Part shown: in pieces, positions 26,945-35,852 of the stretch | How positions within the stretch are numbered: the first letter of the stretch is position 1 | How the letters are laid out: every line of letters begins with the position of its first letter | The notes under the pieces: model-generated | The model's database searches: none | What the model saw: the letters and a program-made list of their open reading frames with translations, nothing else | Told to the model about the DNA's origin: nothing | Assembly: GCF_000479045.1 (NCBI RefSeq) | Contig: NZ_KI518119.1 | Coordinates: 1-56,281, forward strand | Direction: 5' to 3' | Origin: Cetobacterium somerae ATCC BAA-474 | GTDB lineage: Bacteria; Fusobacteriota; Fusobacteriia; Fusobacteriales; Fusobacteriaceae | Length of the DNA: 56,281 nt | Position numbers and translations under genes: made by a program

Positions 26945-27880
26945 TTATACTGTCTTCAAATAATTAGCTGCATTTATTCCTGCTATTGTTCCATCTGAAA
27001 CAGCTGTTGCAACTTGTCTTATATCTTTACAACAAATATCTCCTGCTGCAAATACTCCATCTATATTTGTTTTCATTTGAGAATTTACTTTTATAAATCC
27101 ATTTTCTAATTCTAATTTATTATATTTTTCTGTATTAGGAGTTGCACCAGCATAAACAAACACTCCTGCTCCTCCACATTTTATCTCTTTTACTTCTTTT
27201 GTCTTCTCATCAGTAATTTCTAAACTTTCAATTTTTTCTTTACCATTTATTTTTGTTAATCTTGAATGTAAATATAATTTTACATTTTCTAGTTTTTCTA
27301 ATTTATTTTTAAATTCAGCTATTGTTCCCAATGAATCTTCAAAATGAATAATTGATAACTCTTTTGCAAATTGAGCTAAATAAATAGCTTCCTTTATAGC
27401 TCCATCTGCGCCACCAACTACAAATATATCCTTCCCTGCATATTCTTTTCCTTCTTTCCAAGGATTTGAACAAACACCCTTTCCTCTTAATTCATTTTCT
27501 CCTGAAATTCCTAATTTTCTTGGTGTTGTTCCATTTGCAAGAATAATTGTTTTACCTAAATAAATATTTCCAGACTTTGTTGATACTTTTTTTAATAAAT
27601 TATCTAAATCTATTTCTATAACATCTTCTTTTAATACCTCTATATTATAAACTTTTAATTGACTTTCTAATTTGTTTTTAAAAGAATCTCCTGTTTCACA
27701 ATTATCCACAGATAAGTAGTGTGTCACTGAAGAAACTTTACCTACTGTTCCACCAATTTCTTCTTTTTCTAAAATTACAGGTTTATATCCACGACTTGCA
27801 ATATATACTGCAGCACTTACTCCAGCAGGTCCTCCTCCAATTATAATTGCATCATAGAAATTTTTTGTTTCATTTGTCAT
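26945..27880 (-). CDS. Thioredoxin-reductase-like flavoprotein lacking CxxC
   Basis: 311 residues from the ATG at 27880; an AGGAAG site lies 8 bases upstream, whereas the in-frame GTG at 27889 is too close to it. FAD loop is AIIIGGGPAGVSAAVYIASRG (N-terminus), the NADPH loop is VVGGADGAIKEA and the C-terminal FAD block is IDGVFAAGDICCKDIRQVATAVSDG. At the place of the redox-active CATC motif the alignment gives NPWK after GVCS, so the enzyme cannot reduce thioredoxin by the usual route. It may be a ferredoxin/flavodoxin-NADP reductase-like or other FAD oxidoreductase. Single-gene unit. Confidence 0.8.
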   Translation of the reverse strand: MTNETKNFYDAIIIGGGPAGVSAAVYIASRGYKPVILEKEEIGGTVGKVSSVTHYLSVDNCETGDSFKNKLESQLKVYNIEVLKEDVIEIDLDNLLKKVSTKSGNIYLGKTIILANGTTPRKLGISGENELRGKGVCSNPWKEGKEYAGKDIFVVGGADGAIKEAIYLAQFAKELSIIHFEDSLGTIAEFKNKLEKLENVKLYLHSRLTKINGKEKIESLEITDEKTKEVKEIKCGGAGVFVYAGATPNTEKYNKLELENGFIKVNSQMKTNIDGVFAAGDICCKDIRQVATAVSDGTIAGINAANYLKTV

Positions 27881-27930
27881 TTTCAACACTTCCTTTTAAT
27901 CTGTTTTGTAAAAATATCTTTCTTAAGTTA

Positions 27931-27959
27931 TTTATATCACATTTTGAATCATGAGTCAA
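27931..27959 (-). promoter_or_regulatory. Promoter of the flavoprotein gene
   Basis: TTGACT, 17-base spacer, TATAAA on the minus strand. Confidence 0.65.
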
Positions 27960-27965
27960 CTTTTT

Positions 27966-27998
27966 TAAAAAAATTTGTATGGTTTAAAAAACCATACA
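27966..27998 (-). terminator. Terminator of the mntP-phosphoesterase operon
   Basis: TGTATGGTTT / AAACCATACA stem followed on the minus strand by AAATTTTTTT, right after the phosphoesterase stop. Confidence 0.8.
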
Positions 27999-27999
27999 T

Positions 28000-28971
28000 T
28001 TAATAATATAAATCGATAATATTTATTTCACTAGTACTATTTACTCTGTATGGTATTAACCAAGAACTAAATCCTGCACTCACTATTGTATGAGTTATTC
28101 CAAATACTTTATATCCGTGATAATTTTTATACATCTTTTTCACTATTAAGTTATAAGGAAAAAATTGTCCTCTATGAGTATGTCCACAAAGCTCTAAATC
28201 AATTTTATTTGTAATTGCCTCATCTATTGAATTTGGATTGTGGTCCAATAAAATTGTTGGTAAATCTGTATCTATCTTTTTTTTCAAATATGCTATCTTT
28301 TTTCTTTTTTTATTTGTTATATCATCTCTTCCAATAATATTTATTCCTTCAACTTTTAAAACACTATCCCTCAAAATTTTTATTCCTAGATTTTCAATAT
28401 ATTTTATATTTTCCTCTATTCCTCCATGATATTCATGATTTCCTAAAATCGCGTACATTCCGTACTTAGGTTCAATCTCTCTAAAACTAGCTGTAAAATT
28501 TGCTTTTATATCTTTACAACTAAAATCAACTAAATCTCCTCCGATTAATAATATATCCGGTTCTTCCTCATTCATTCTTTTTAATGAGTTTTCTATATTC
28601 TCTTTATTAGTTAGAGCTGATAAATGTACATCTGATATAAACGCTATTCTCAATTTTTTACCATTTTTATATCTTTCTAATTTTATCTCACTTTTTATTA
28701 CTTTTGCCATTGAAAAATTATAGTACGCATATATAAAAAATATTGGAAGTACTATAAATGCTATAGTTACTATGTTCAATTTGCTTAATCGATAAAAGTA
28801 ATTTACTACGCCTAAAATTACTAATAAAAAAAATATATAATGAGCTATAAAAATATAGTTTCCTAAAAATCTACCTAAAAAAATATTTCTCCTAAAAAAA
28901 GTTCTTCTAATATAAAAAATTGGTAAAATTGCCAATAAAAATATAAAGTTTATTAAAAACAATTGTTCCAT
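28000..28971 (-). CDS. Membrane-anchored metallophosphoesterase
   Basis: 323 residues. Three or four hydrophobic helices occupy about residues 1-90, then a calcineurin-like catalytic domain with FISDVHLSAL (D-x-H), IGGDLVDF (GD-x-x-D), ILGNHEYHGG (GNH[ED]) and CGHTHRGQ (GH-x-H). This is the YaeI/YkuE group, of which YaeI is linked to lipid A and YkuE to cell-wall-associated phosphoesterase activity. It starts 10 bases after mntP in the same transcript. Substrate unknown. Confidence 0.88.
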   Translation of the reverse strand: MEQLFLINFIFLLAILPIFYIRRTFFRRNIFLGRFLGNYIFIAHYIFFLLVILGVVNYFYRLSKLNIVTIAFIVLPIFFIYAYYNFSMAKVIKSEIKLERYKNGKKLRIAFISDVHLSALTNKENIENSLKRMNEEEPDILLIGGDLVDFSCKDIKANFTASFREIEPKYGMYAILGNHEYHGGIEENIKYIENLGIKILRDSVLKVEGINIIGRDDITNKKRKKIAYLKKKIDTDLPTILLDHNPNSIDEAITNKIDLELCGHTHRGQFFPYNLIVKKMYKNYHGYKVFGITHTIVSAGFSSWLIPYRVNSTSEINIIDLYY

Positions 28972-28980
28972 AATTTCTCC

Positions 28981-29541
28981 TTATAGAAAATGACTAATAA
29001 AAGCTTTAAGTCCCATTAAAACTAATATTCCTCCTCCTAGATACTCTGTTTTATAACTTATTAAATGCCCTACTTTATGCCCTAAATAGACACCTAAAGA
29101 AGCTATTAAGAAAGTTATTATTCCTATTATTTCTATAGAGTAATATATATTTAAATTTGGAACTAATGAAAAGGAAAAACCAACAGCTAAAGCATCTATA
29201 CTTGTTGCAAATCCTAATAAAAGTAAGTTTGAAGCCATATCACACTTTCCTTCTTCCTCACACTCTTGCTCTTTCCAACCATCAAAAATCATTTTTCCAC
29301 CAACAAATAATAATAATATTGTTGTTATTATATAATCATATTGTGATATTTTTTCTGCAAAAACACCACCTATCTTCCATCCTATATACGGCATTAAAGC
29401 CTGAAATCCTCCAAATACAAGTGCGATTTTTAAAATATTTCTTTTTCTTAATTTTTTCATTGCTAATCCTTCAGTTAGTGATACAGCAAAGGCATCCATA
29501 GCCAATCCTATAGAAATTAATACAAGTGATAATATATCCAT
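28981..29541 (-). CDS. mntP: Manganese efflux pump MntP
   Basis: Inner-membrane Mn2+ exporter with six helices. The paired motifs GLAMDAFAVS and GFATSIDALAVGFS carry the conserved membrane aspartates. I choose the ATG at 29541 (186 residues, near E. coli's 188), five bases after GGAGG; the longer TTG-started frame would read through that site. No yybP-ykoY-type leader was recognised upstream. First gene of an operon with the phosphoesterase. Confidence 0.92.
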   Translation of the reverse strand: MDILSLVLISIGLAMDAFAVSLTEGLAMKKLRKRNILKIALVFGGFQALMPYIGWKIGGVFAEKISQYDYIITTILLLFVGGKMIFDGWKEQECEEEGKCDMASNLLLLGFATSIDALAVGFSFSLVPNLNIYYSIEIIGIITFLIASLGVYLGHKVGHLISYKTEYLGGGILVLMGLKAFISHFL

Positions 29542-29573
29542 CATTTCCTCCAATAAATTTTTTCAATTTTTAT

Positions 29574-29602
29574 ATTATACATTTTCTTTTGATTTTTCTC
29601 AA
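29574..29602 (-). promoter_or_regulatory. Promoter of mntP
   Basis: TTGAGA, 17-base spacer, TATAAT on the minus strand, 33 bases before the chosen ATG. Confidence 0.7.
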
Positions 29603-29611
29603 TTTATTTAA

Positions 29612-29640
29612 TAAAAAAAGAAGAGAGTTCCCTCTCTTCA
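29612..29640 (-). terminator. Terminator of the purine deaminase-permease operon
   Basis: GAAGAGAG / CTCTCTTC hairpin with a T-run on the minus strand, just after the permease stop. Confidence 0.8.
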
Positions 29641-29645
29641 TAAAT

Positions 29646-30971
29646 TTATACTATTAAATTTAAAATTGATAATCCACCTATTATCCATAAAGCTACATTT
29701 ATTTTTTTTATCTCTCCTGCTGCAATATGAGTTATTATATATGCAACAAATCCAAAACTTAAACCTATACTAATGCTATAAGTTAAAGGCATCATTACAA
29801 TTGTTATAAAAGCAGGGATTGCTAGTTTCATATCTGTAAAATCTATATTTCCAATAGATTTAAACATAAATACTCCCACCAATACTAACGCTGGAGCTGA
29901 TGCATATCCTGGTACTATTCCAACTAATGGTGTAAATAATAAAGCTAATAAAAATAATCCACTTGTTACTAAAGAGGCTAAACCTGTTCTAGCTCCAGCA
30001 GATATTCCTGCTGCTGATTCTGCAAATGAAGTTACTGTACTCGTCCCTAAAACTGCTCCAATTAATGTTGATGATACATCAACTTGTAGCATCCTCTTTA
30101 AACCTTTAGCACCTTCATCCCCTTGTACTAATCCCATATTTTTGTAACAAGCCATCATAAATCCAAGGGAATCAAATAGATCTATAAACATAAATGAAAA
30201 TATTGAACCTATTAAAGATATTTTTAAAGCCCCTAATATATTTATTTTCATAAAAATTGGACTTATTGATGGTGGCATTGAAATAATTGCTTTTGGTATA
30301 TCAACGATTCCAAAAAACATCCCTATAACTGTTGTTGCTGCAATACTTATTAAAATACCGCCTCTTACCTTTTTTATTTCACAAATAGCCATAATTGCTA
30401 ATCCTAAGATCCCTAATACAGTTGGTATTGAAAAATCTCCTAAACCTACAAATGTAGCCTCATTTGCAACTATTATTCCCATGTTTTTTAAACCTATAAA
30501 AGCTATAAATAACCCAATTCCTGAAGTTGCTGCTGTAGAAACTACACTAGGAATAGCATTAGCTATTTTTTCTCTTATTCCACCTAATGTCATAATTAAA
30601 AAGAATAGTCCTGATATGAATACAACACCCAATGCGTCTTCCCAAGAAACTCCTTGTCCTAAAACTAATGTATAAGTGAAAAATGCATTTAACCCCATAC
30701 CTGGTGCTAAAGCAAAGGGAGCATTTGCCCATAAAGCAGCAATTCCTGTTCCAATAGCTGTTGCTAAACAAGTTACTGTTATAAGAGCACCTTTATCCAT
30801 CCCAGCTGCAGAAAGAATTGCAGGATTTACGAAAACTATATATGCCATTGTTAAAAATGTTGTAAGACCACCTAAAACTTCTGTTTTTATTGAACTTCCT
30901 CTTTCTTCAATTTTAAAAACTTTTTCTAATATATCTAATGAAATATTTCTTTTTGTTACTATTTTTTCCAC
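29646..30971 (-). CDS. NCS2-family nucleobase permease (AzgA-like)
   Basis: 441-residue proton symporter with 12-14 helices. TFLTMAYIVFVNPAILSAAGMD and the GMGLNAFFTYTLVLGQG turn are hallmarks of the AzgA/PurP/YgfQ subgroup that imports adenine, guanine or hypoxanthine. I start at the GTG at 30971, eight bases after GGAGG; the longer TTG-started frame overlaps that site. It is the second gene behind a guanine-type riboswitch, supporting a guanine/hypoxanthine substrate. Confidence 0.9.
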   Translation of the reverse strand: MEKIVTKRNISLDILEKVFKIEERGSSIKTEVLGGLTTFLTMAYIVFVNPAILSAAGMDKGALITVTCLATAIGTGIAALWANAPFALAPGMGLNAFFTYTLVLGQGVSWEDALGVVFISGLFFLIMTLGGIREKIANAIPSVVSTAATSGIGLFIAFIGLKNMGIIVANEATFVGLGDFSIPTVLGILGLAIMAICEIKKVRGGILISIAATTVIGMFFGIVDIPKAIISMPPSISPIFMKINILGALKISLIGSIFSFMFIDLFDSLGFMMACYKNMGLVQGDEGAKGLKRMLQVDVSSTLIGAVLGTSTVTSFAESAAGISAGARTGLASLVTSGLFLLALLFTPLVGIVPGYASAPALVLVGVFMFKSIGNIDFTDMKLAIPAFITIVMMPLTYSISIGLSFGFVAYIITHIAAGEIKKINVALWIIGGLSILNLIV

Positions 30972-30986
30972 TTTACAATCCTCCAA

Positions 30987-32357
30987 CTATATTATATCTA
31001 TTACAGGAAATCTGTTTGGTAAAACTATTTTTGCCTTAGTTTTTATCTCCTCAGATTTTATTTTCACTTGCTCTATTAAATTACTCTCGTTTAAAACTAA
31101 AATTTCTCTATTTTTCATTAACCATTTTCCATTACACATTGTTGATTCAACATTTTCACTTGACATTGTATAAACAATATTAGCTATTGGATCATGAAGT
31201 GGTAAAGAATGAATTGTATTTGGATTTAAAATTATTAAATCTGCTTTTTTACCTACTTCTAGACTTCCTATTTCTCTTTCTAATAACGCGCACTTAGCTC
31301 CATTTATAGTAGCCATTTCTAATACTTGTTCTGCTGGTACAACTTTTGGATTTAATGTTCTTCCTTTATGAATTAAAGAAGTTAAATACATCTCTCTCAT
31401 CATATCCATTCTATTGTTTGAAGGTGCACCATCTGTTCCAATAGATACGCTTAGCCCTTTTTCAAGCATTTCTGGTATTCTTGCAAATCCTAATACAACT
31501 TTCATTGCCGCTGCTGGATTATGTGATACCTTTACATCATATAATCTAAATAAATCTATCTCTCTATCTGTTAACCACACTGTGTGAACAGCTAATAAAT
31601 TTGGTCCTAATGCCCCTAACTTATGAAGATGTTCAACAGTTGAATTTCCTCTATTTGTTTTCACATAATCATTTTCTGCTGCTATTTCAGCTATATGCAT
31701 ATGAATTCCTGTATTCAATTCATCTGCTATTTTTTTAGTTTTAATTATTAAATCATCTGAGTTATTAAAAATAGTTCTTAAACCAAACCAAATTTTTATT
31801 CTTCCATCTGCTGTATTATTATATTTATCAAATAGTTCTTTTTGTACTTGAATCTCTTCATCCGCTGTTTTTATCCAATTTGTAGGTAATCCAATCCCTT
31901 CATCCATAACTGATTTTGATAAAGCTGCTCTTATTCCTGTATTTTTTACCGCCTCAGCCATTGCTTCTACATACTGACCTCCTGCTTCTAAAAATGTTGT
32001 GACTCCAGATTTTATCATTTCTACACAACAAGCAGTTGAAGAGATTAATGAACTTTCATAATCAAAGTTACTCTCATAAGGCCAAACTCTTTCTCTTAGC
32101 CAAGTTAAAAGATCTACATCATCAGCTATTCCTCTTCCTAGTTGCTGAGATAGATGAACATGTGTATTTATTAAACCTGGTAATACAATTTTCCCTTTTG
32201 CATCTATAATTTCTGCAGTATCTATAATTGATTTTTCATCAACTTTTCCAATTGCCTTTATTAAATCGTTTTCAATTAAAATTGAACCATTATTATATAT
32301 CTCTCTTTTCTCATTCATTGATACTACATATGCATTTTTTATTAAGATTTGTTTCAC
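30987..32357 (-). CDS. Amidohydrolase, probable purine-ring deaminase
   Basis: 456-residue metal-dependent hydrolase of the chlorohydrolase/SsnA/guanine-deaminase-like superfamily. Metal ligands are visible in LINTHVHLSQQ (HxH), MHIAEIAAE, LAVHTVWL and SIGTDGAPSNN. GTG start, six bases after GGAGG. The riboswitch upstream and the nucleobase permease 15 bases downstream point to deamination of guanine, 8-oxoguanine or a related purine rather than S-adenosylhomocysteine or thiomethyladenosine, which other members use. Confidence 0.82.
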   Translation of the reverse strand: MKQILIKNAYVVSMNEKREIYNNGSILIENDLIKAIGKVDEKSIIDTAEIIDAKGKIVLPGLINTHVHLSQQLGRGIADDVDLLTWLRERVWPYESNFDYESSLISSTACCVEMIKSGVTTFLEAGGQYVEAMAEAVKNTGIRAALSKSVMDEGIGLPTNWIKTADEEIQVQKELFDKYNNTADGRIKIWFGLRTIFNNSDDLIIKTKKIADELNTGIHMHIAEIAAENDYVKTNRGNSTVEHLHKLGALGPNLLAVHTVWLTDREIDLFRLYDVKVSHNPAAAMKVVLGFARIPEMLEKGLSVSIGTDGAPSNNRMDMMREMYLTSLIHKGRTLNPKVVPAEQVLEMATINGAKCALLEREIGSLEVGKKADLIILNPNTIHSLPLHDPIANIVYTMSSENVESTMCNGKWLMKNREILVLNESNLIEQVKIKSEEIKTKAKIVLPNRFPVIDII

Positions 32358-32378
32358 AAAAAACCTCCATTTTTTAAA

Positions 32379-32419
32379 TAAAAAAAGTGTAAACTCTATC
32401 TGGGATAGAATTTACACTT
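32379..32419 (-). terminator. Expression-platform terminator of purine riboswitch 1
   Basis: A 16-bp stem (AAGTGTAAATTCTATC / GATAGAGTTTACACTT) with a three-base loop and T-run on the minus strand, ending just before the ribosome site of the deaminase gene. Confidence 0.9.
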
Positions 32420-32473
32420 AAAATTAAATTTAAAATATTTAACATATTTTAAAAAATTATAGTATAAGCTCTT

Positions 32474-32539
32474 CCCATAGCGTCCTGATTTAAGGTTAGG
32501 ACGTAGAAACTTTTGGACCATATTACCAAAATATATGAG
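32474..32539 (-). promoter_or_regulatory. Purine riboswitch 1 (guanine type)
   Basis: Minus strand: P1 CTCATA / TATGGG, P2 TTTTGG / CCAAAA with loop TAATATGGT, the invariant AGTTTCTACG junction, P3 CGTCCT / AGGACG with a CCTTAAAT loop, then GCTATGGG. The discriminating base before TATGGG is C, which indicates guanine/hypoxanthine rather than adenine. Confidence 0.92.
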
Positions 32540-32627
32540 TAAACTTTTTTATTTTAATAATACCATATTTGTATTTAAACTTCAATATTCTTGTGAAAAA
32601 TTATCTATTATTTTTTTTGTTTTATAT

Positions 32628-32637
32628 ATGTTATAAT
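32628..32637 (+). promoter_or_regulatory. Extended -10 promoter of the lipoprotein gene
   Basis: ATGTTATAAT ends 38 bases before the ATG; the preceding region is T-rich without a clear -35. Confidence 0.55.
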
Positions 32638-32675
32638 CTAAATACATTTTTATATTAAAAATAAAGGAGATTTTT

Positions 32676-33704
32676 ATGAGAAATTTATCTTATACTAAAT
32701 ATATTGGTATCAGTTTTATTTTAAGTTTTCTTTTAGGCTGTAGTGCTATAATGACATCTATTGGTAATAATAAAATTTCTAATGCTATAAATATATATAA
32801 CTCTAGAGGAACGACAACGGATGGAACCTTAGAACTTATATCTGGATTAGACTATTCTTCTGAATCTCAAGTTGGAATATCTCAGTATCAAAAACAATAT
32901 TTTGAAATAACAAATACAAAAAACAATATTTTAAAAAATAAATATTTTACTAAACAAGATATAAACGCACTTAACTTATATCTTCTAACTATTGAAGAGT
33001 TTAAAAAGATACATACTAAATTTCCTACTATAAAGATTGATTATAATGATTTTAATAATTCCAAAGTTAAAATTACTAAAATTTTTGAAGACTTTGTTTT
33101 AAAAGATGAAAAGCTCTACATAAGTCGTAATCAAAAAATTCAAAATATAAATTTTTATAAAAAAATGAATAAATATATAAATAGTTATATTATTAATAGT
33201 ACTATTTCAAATTTAGAAAATGATGTAACTATAAATCTTTATGTAGGATCATCTTTTAGAGGATTTTCTCAGCTTGATTATCTTCTTACAAATTCTTTGA
33301 TGTATGCCTCTGACATGAATATAAATAGAAACCTTGGTAATTACATAATTTTTAGAGGTTTTAACTCTTTTTTAAAACCTAATTTTAAAAATTATTTTAT
33401 AGATTTTAATTTTTCTAATGTGTACACAAGAACTCTAGAAACAAAAGAGGAAATCAAAGAAAAAGAAAAGCTTTTTATTGTTCGAAAAAAAATTACTATT
33501 AGTGGTTATTATAAAATTTACAGTCAAAATTCAGCTCCACATACTAAATATTTTGAATTTAGTGAAAACTATACTCTTAAAATGAGAGAATATAATAATT
33601 CTACTTTTTACGATGACGAAAGAGATATCTTAAAAAATATTTTAGAAGATAAATTCTCAAATATTATTCGTTATGATTTAGATAATTTAATAAATATCAA
33701 TTAA
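32676..33704 (+). CDS. Lipoprotein of unknown function
   Basis: 342 residues. The signal peptide ends in a lipobox FLLGC with the acylated cysteine at 22, so export and membrane anchoring are well supported. The body is rich in Asn, Ile, Lys and Tyr and has no motif I recognise. The segment FRGFSQLDYLLTNSLMYASDM and the late ITISGYYKIYSQNSAP suggest a beta-rich domain, but this is only impression. It is a single-gene unit with its own promoter and terminator. Confidence 0.75.
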   Translation: MRNLSYTKYIGISFILSFLLGCSAIMTSIGNNKISNAINIYNSRGTTTDGTLELISGLDYSSESQVGISQYQKQYFEITNTKNNILKNKYFTKQDINALNLYLLTIEEFKKIHTKFPTIKIDYNDFNNSKVKITKIFEDFVLKDEKLYISRNQKIQNINFYKKMNKYINSYIINSTISNLENDVTINLYVGSSFRGFSQLDYLLTNSLMYASDMNINRNLGNYIIFRGFNSFLKPNFKNYFIDFNFSNVYTRTLETKEEIKEKEKLFIVRKKITISGYYKIYSQNSAPHTKYFEFSENYTLKMREYNNSTFYDDERDILKNILEDKFSNIIRYDLDNLININ

Positions 33705-33705
33705 A

Positions 33706-33730
33706 AAAAACCAGATTTCTCTGGTTTTTC
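33706..33730. terminator. Bidirectional terminator
   Basis: AAAACCAGA / TCTGGTTTT hairpin between the lipoprotein gene and the opposing DUF309 gene. Confidence 0.82.
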
Positions 33731-33737
33731 TTTTTTA

Positions 33738-34094
33738 CTAATATATTGGAAGATAAATCTCCTCATACTCTTTTTTTATTTTTAAACTTTCTATAGCCCC
33801 TAAAACTTTTTGTTTTAAATATTTAGAATCTATATTTAATCTCTCTATATCTTTAGATACTTCATCATAGTTATTTAACGAATTCTCCAAGACTTGAATC
33901 GCACCTTTATAATTTTTATTTCTCCAGTGATATAAACCCACAGCTATTAACAAGAGATTTATTGATACATGTTTTCTTGTCTCACATTTGGTTTCTTCTA
34001 TCCAAATTTCTTCTAGGATTTCATGACATTTAAAAAAATCTCTTTGAATTTGAAAAGTATCCATAAACTCCCTATATTTTTCTTTATTTTTCAT
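33738..34094 (-). CDS. DUF309-family protein
   Basis: 118-residue helical protein with FFKCHEILEEIWIEE, the DUF309 signature, and AVGLYHWRNKNYKGAIQVLENS, resembling a tetratricopeptide-like helix pair. The function of the family is not established. Its ATG overlaps the flavodoxin gene by 11 bases. Confidence 0.85.
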   Translation of the reverse strand: MKNKEKYREFMDTFQIQRDFFKCHEILEEIWIEETKCETRKHVSINLLLIAVGLYHWRNKNYKGAIQVLENSLNNYDEVSKDIERLNIDSKYLKQKVLGAIESLKIKKEYEEIYLPIY

Positions 34095-34596
34095 TTAATA
34101 TTTCACCAAAATTATTTGTTATCCATGCTTCCAATTTACTTTTTATTTCTTGAAGCATAAATATTTCATCTAAAGGTAAGCCCACAAATTTTCCATCAAC
34201 AATTGCGCTACTTTTTACAAAATCATACTCTTCAACTTCTGTAAATCCAACTATATTGGCATTTTTTTTAACCAAGGCATCATATACTGGTTTCATTCCA
34301 TTAACAAAAGTAGCTGCATAAAATCCTTGATTTCCTCTTCCTATAATTCCAACTGATTTATTTTCAAAATTAACTTTTGAAATAACCTCAATTCCATCTT
34401 TCCAATCTTCATGGGGTTCTCCAAAACCATAAGTTGGAACTATAAAAATTAAAGCTTTATATTTTTTTAAATTTTCAATAATCTCTGTATCTGCTATCTT
34501 GTATATATCACAATTTTCTTTTAATAAATCTTTTATCAAAGTAGCTGTAAACTCACTCTTTCCTCTAGCACTACTATAAAATACACCTATCTTCAT
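34084..34596 (-). CDS. Flavodoxin-like protein
   Basis: 170-residue FMN-binding electron carrier. The phosphate loop is VFYSSARGKSEFTA (a variant of the TxTGxT loop), followed by FIVPTYGFGEPHEDW and GIIGRGNQGFY, as in long-chain-type flavodoxins. The first gene of a two-gene operon; GGAGG is eight bases before the ATG. Confidence 0.88.
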   Translation of the reverse strand: MKIGVFYSSARGKSEFTATLIKDLLKENCDIYKIADTEIIENLKKYKALIFIVPTYGFGEPHEDWKDGIEVISKVNFENKSVGIIGRGNQGFYAATFVNGMKPVYDALVKKNANIVGFTEVEEYDFVKSSAIVDGKFVGLPLDEIFMLQEIKSKLEAWITNNFGEILNEK

Positions 34597-34623
34597 TTAT
34601 CACACCTCCATCTACACCTCATA

Positions 34624-34652
34624 AGTATAGTATTTTAAATGTGATTTTTCAA
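34624..34652 (-). promoter_or_regulatory. Promoter of flavodoxin-DUF309 operon
   Basis: TTGAAA, 17-base spacer, TATACT on the minus strand. Confidence 0.65.
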
Positions 34653-34661
34653 TAGTTTAAT

Positions 34662-35837
34662 TTAAATTTTTTCACTTTTTTCTTTATTTACTTTAAACTC
34701 ATTTAGAACTTCATTAAATAATTCCTTATTAGTGATTAAATCATATGCAGTTCCAGCTAAAATTTTTGCTCCTAATATTATAGCATTATGAGCTTCTTCA
34801 CTTTTTCCTGCACACAAAAATTCATCTGAATGAGATGAGGTTCCTTGAGGTACAAAGGCTACTCTTATACAAGATCCAGGCACATGATACATTACGTTTC
34901 CAAAATCTGTAGAACCTGTTTTCTCTCTAGGGGGAGATAATCTAGGAGCATTAACCAATTCGGCATTATCCATAAGGATTTGATTAAGCTTCAAAACAGG
35001 GATTTTATTATTTAACCTTTTTGTTTCTATAATCTCATAATCAGTTTCCGTCATAAGAGATGCACCTTGTACCACTTTTTTGAACCTTTCAATAACATGA
35101 TTTAAATAAGCTCTATCATAAGATCTTATACTAAACTTTGCTTCTGCATATTTAGGAACAACATTTGCAGGCCCTCCTGCATTTGTTATTGTATAATGCA
35201 TTTTTACATCTTCTCTTACATGCTCTCTCAAAAATTCAATCCCTTGAAATAAAAGGATTAATCCATCTAAAGCACTTCTACCTTTTTCTGGAGCTAAAGC
35301 TGCATGAGACCTAACTCCATGAAATTTAACTGTAAAATTTGAAAGCGCTAGTGATTTTACATCTGTTGTTGTATCTGGAGCACCATGCATCATTAAAGCA
35401 ACATCTATATCATTAAAACAACCATTTTCTAACATTTTTACTTTTGCACCTAGTGTCTCTTCGGCTGGTGTCCCATAAACTACAATTTTATAATTTTTAT
35501 CTTTTAATTGATTTTTTATACTTAAAGCAGCTCCAACTATACTTGGTCCTTGCATATGATGAGCACACGCGTGTCCCATTCCCTCTAAAGCATCATACTC
35601 ACATAATAAACCAATAGATGGTCCATTTTGTCCAACTTCATAAACTGCTCTAAAAGCTGTTTCAAATCCACCTATTCCAGTTTCTATTTTAAAATCATTC
35701 ATTCTTAAAATATCAATTATCTTTTTTGAGCTTTTGTATTCTTCTAGTCCAATTTCTGGATTATCAAAAATAAAATCCCCTAAATCAATTAAACTACTTT
35801 TTAACTCCTCAACATTTTGTAAAATCTCTTGCTTCAT
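34662..35837 (-). CDS. M20-family amidohydrolase (AbgB-like)
   Basis: 391-residue zinc hydrolase. Metal-site segments are LLCEYDALEGMGHACAHHM, YGTPAEETLGAK and a late TGSTDFGNVMYHVPG, with a dimerisation domain between. Members cleave N-acyl amino acids, p-aminobenzoyl-glutamate or peptides. It is 15 bases downstream of a YfcC-type carrier gene, which probably imports its substrate. Confidence 0.88.
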   Translation of the reverse strand: MKQEILQNVEELKSSLIDLGDFIFDNPEIGLEEYKSSKKIIDILRMNDFKIETGIGGFETAFRAVYEVGQNGPSIGLLCEYDALEGMGHACAHHMQGPSIVGAALSIKNQLKDKNYKIVVYGTPAEETLGAKVKMLENGCFNDIDVALMMHGAPDTTTDVKSLALSNFTVKFHGVRSHAALAPEKGRSALDGLILLFQGIEFLREHVREDVKMHYTITNAGGPANVVPKYAEAKFSIRSYDRAYLNHVIERFKKVVQGASLMTETDYEIIETKRLNNKIPVLKLNQILMDNAELVNAPRLSPPREKTGSTDFGNVMYHVPGSCIRVAFVPQGTSSHSDEFLCAGKSEEAHNAIILGAKILAGTAYDLITNKELFNEVLNEFKVNKEKSEKI

Positions 35838-35852
35838 AACTTTCTCCTTTAA

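Noticed and set aside
29542-29645. yybP-ykoY manganese riboswitch before mntP
   Set aside because: The gap is only about 100 bases and holds a terminator, promoter and ribosome site; the required conserved loops are absent.
30676-31173. 165-residue plus-strand ORF
   Set aside because: Lies antisense inside the NCS2 permease and amidohydrolase genes, lacks a ribosome site and has a composition typical of shadow frames.
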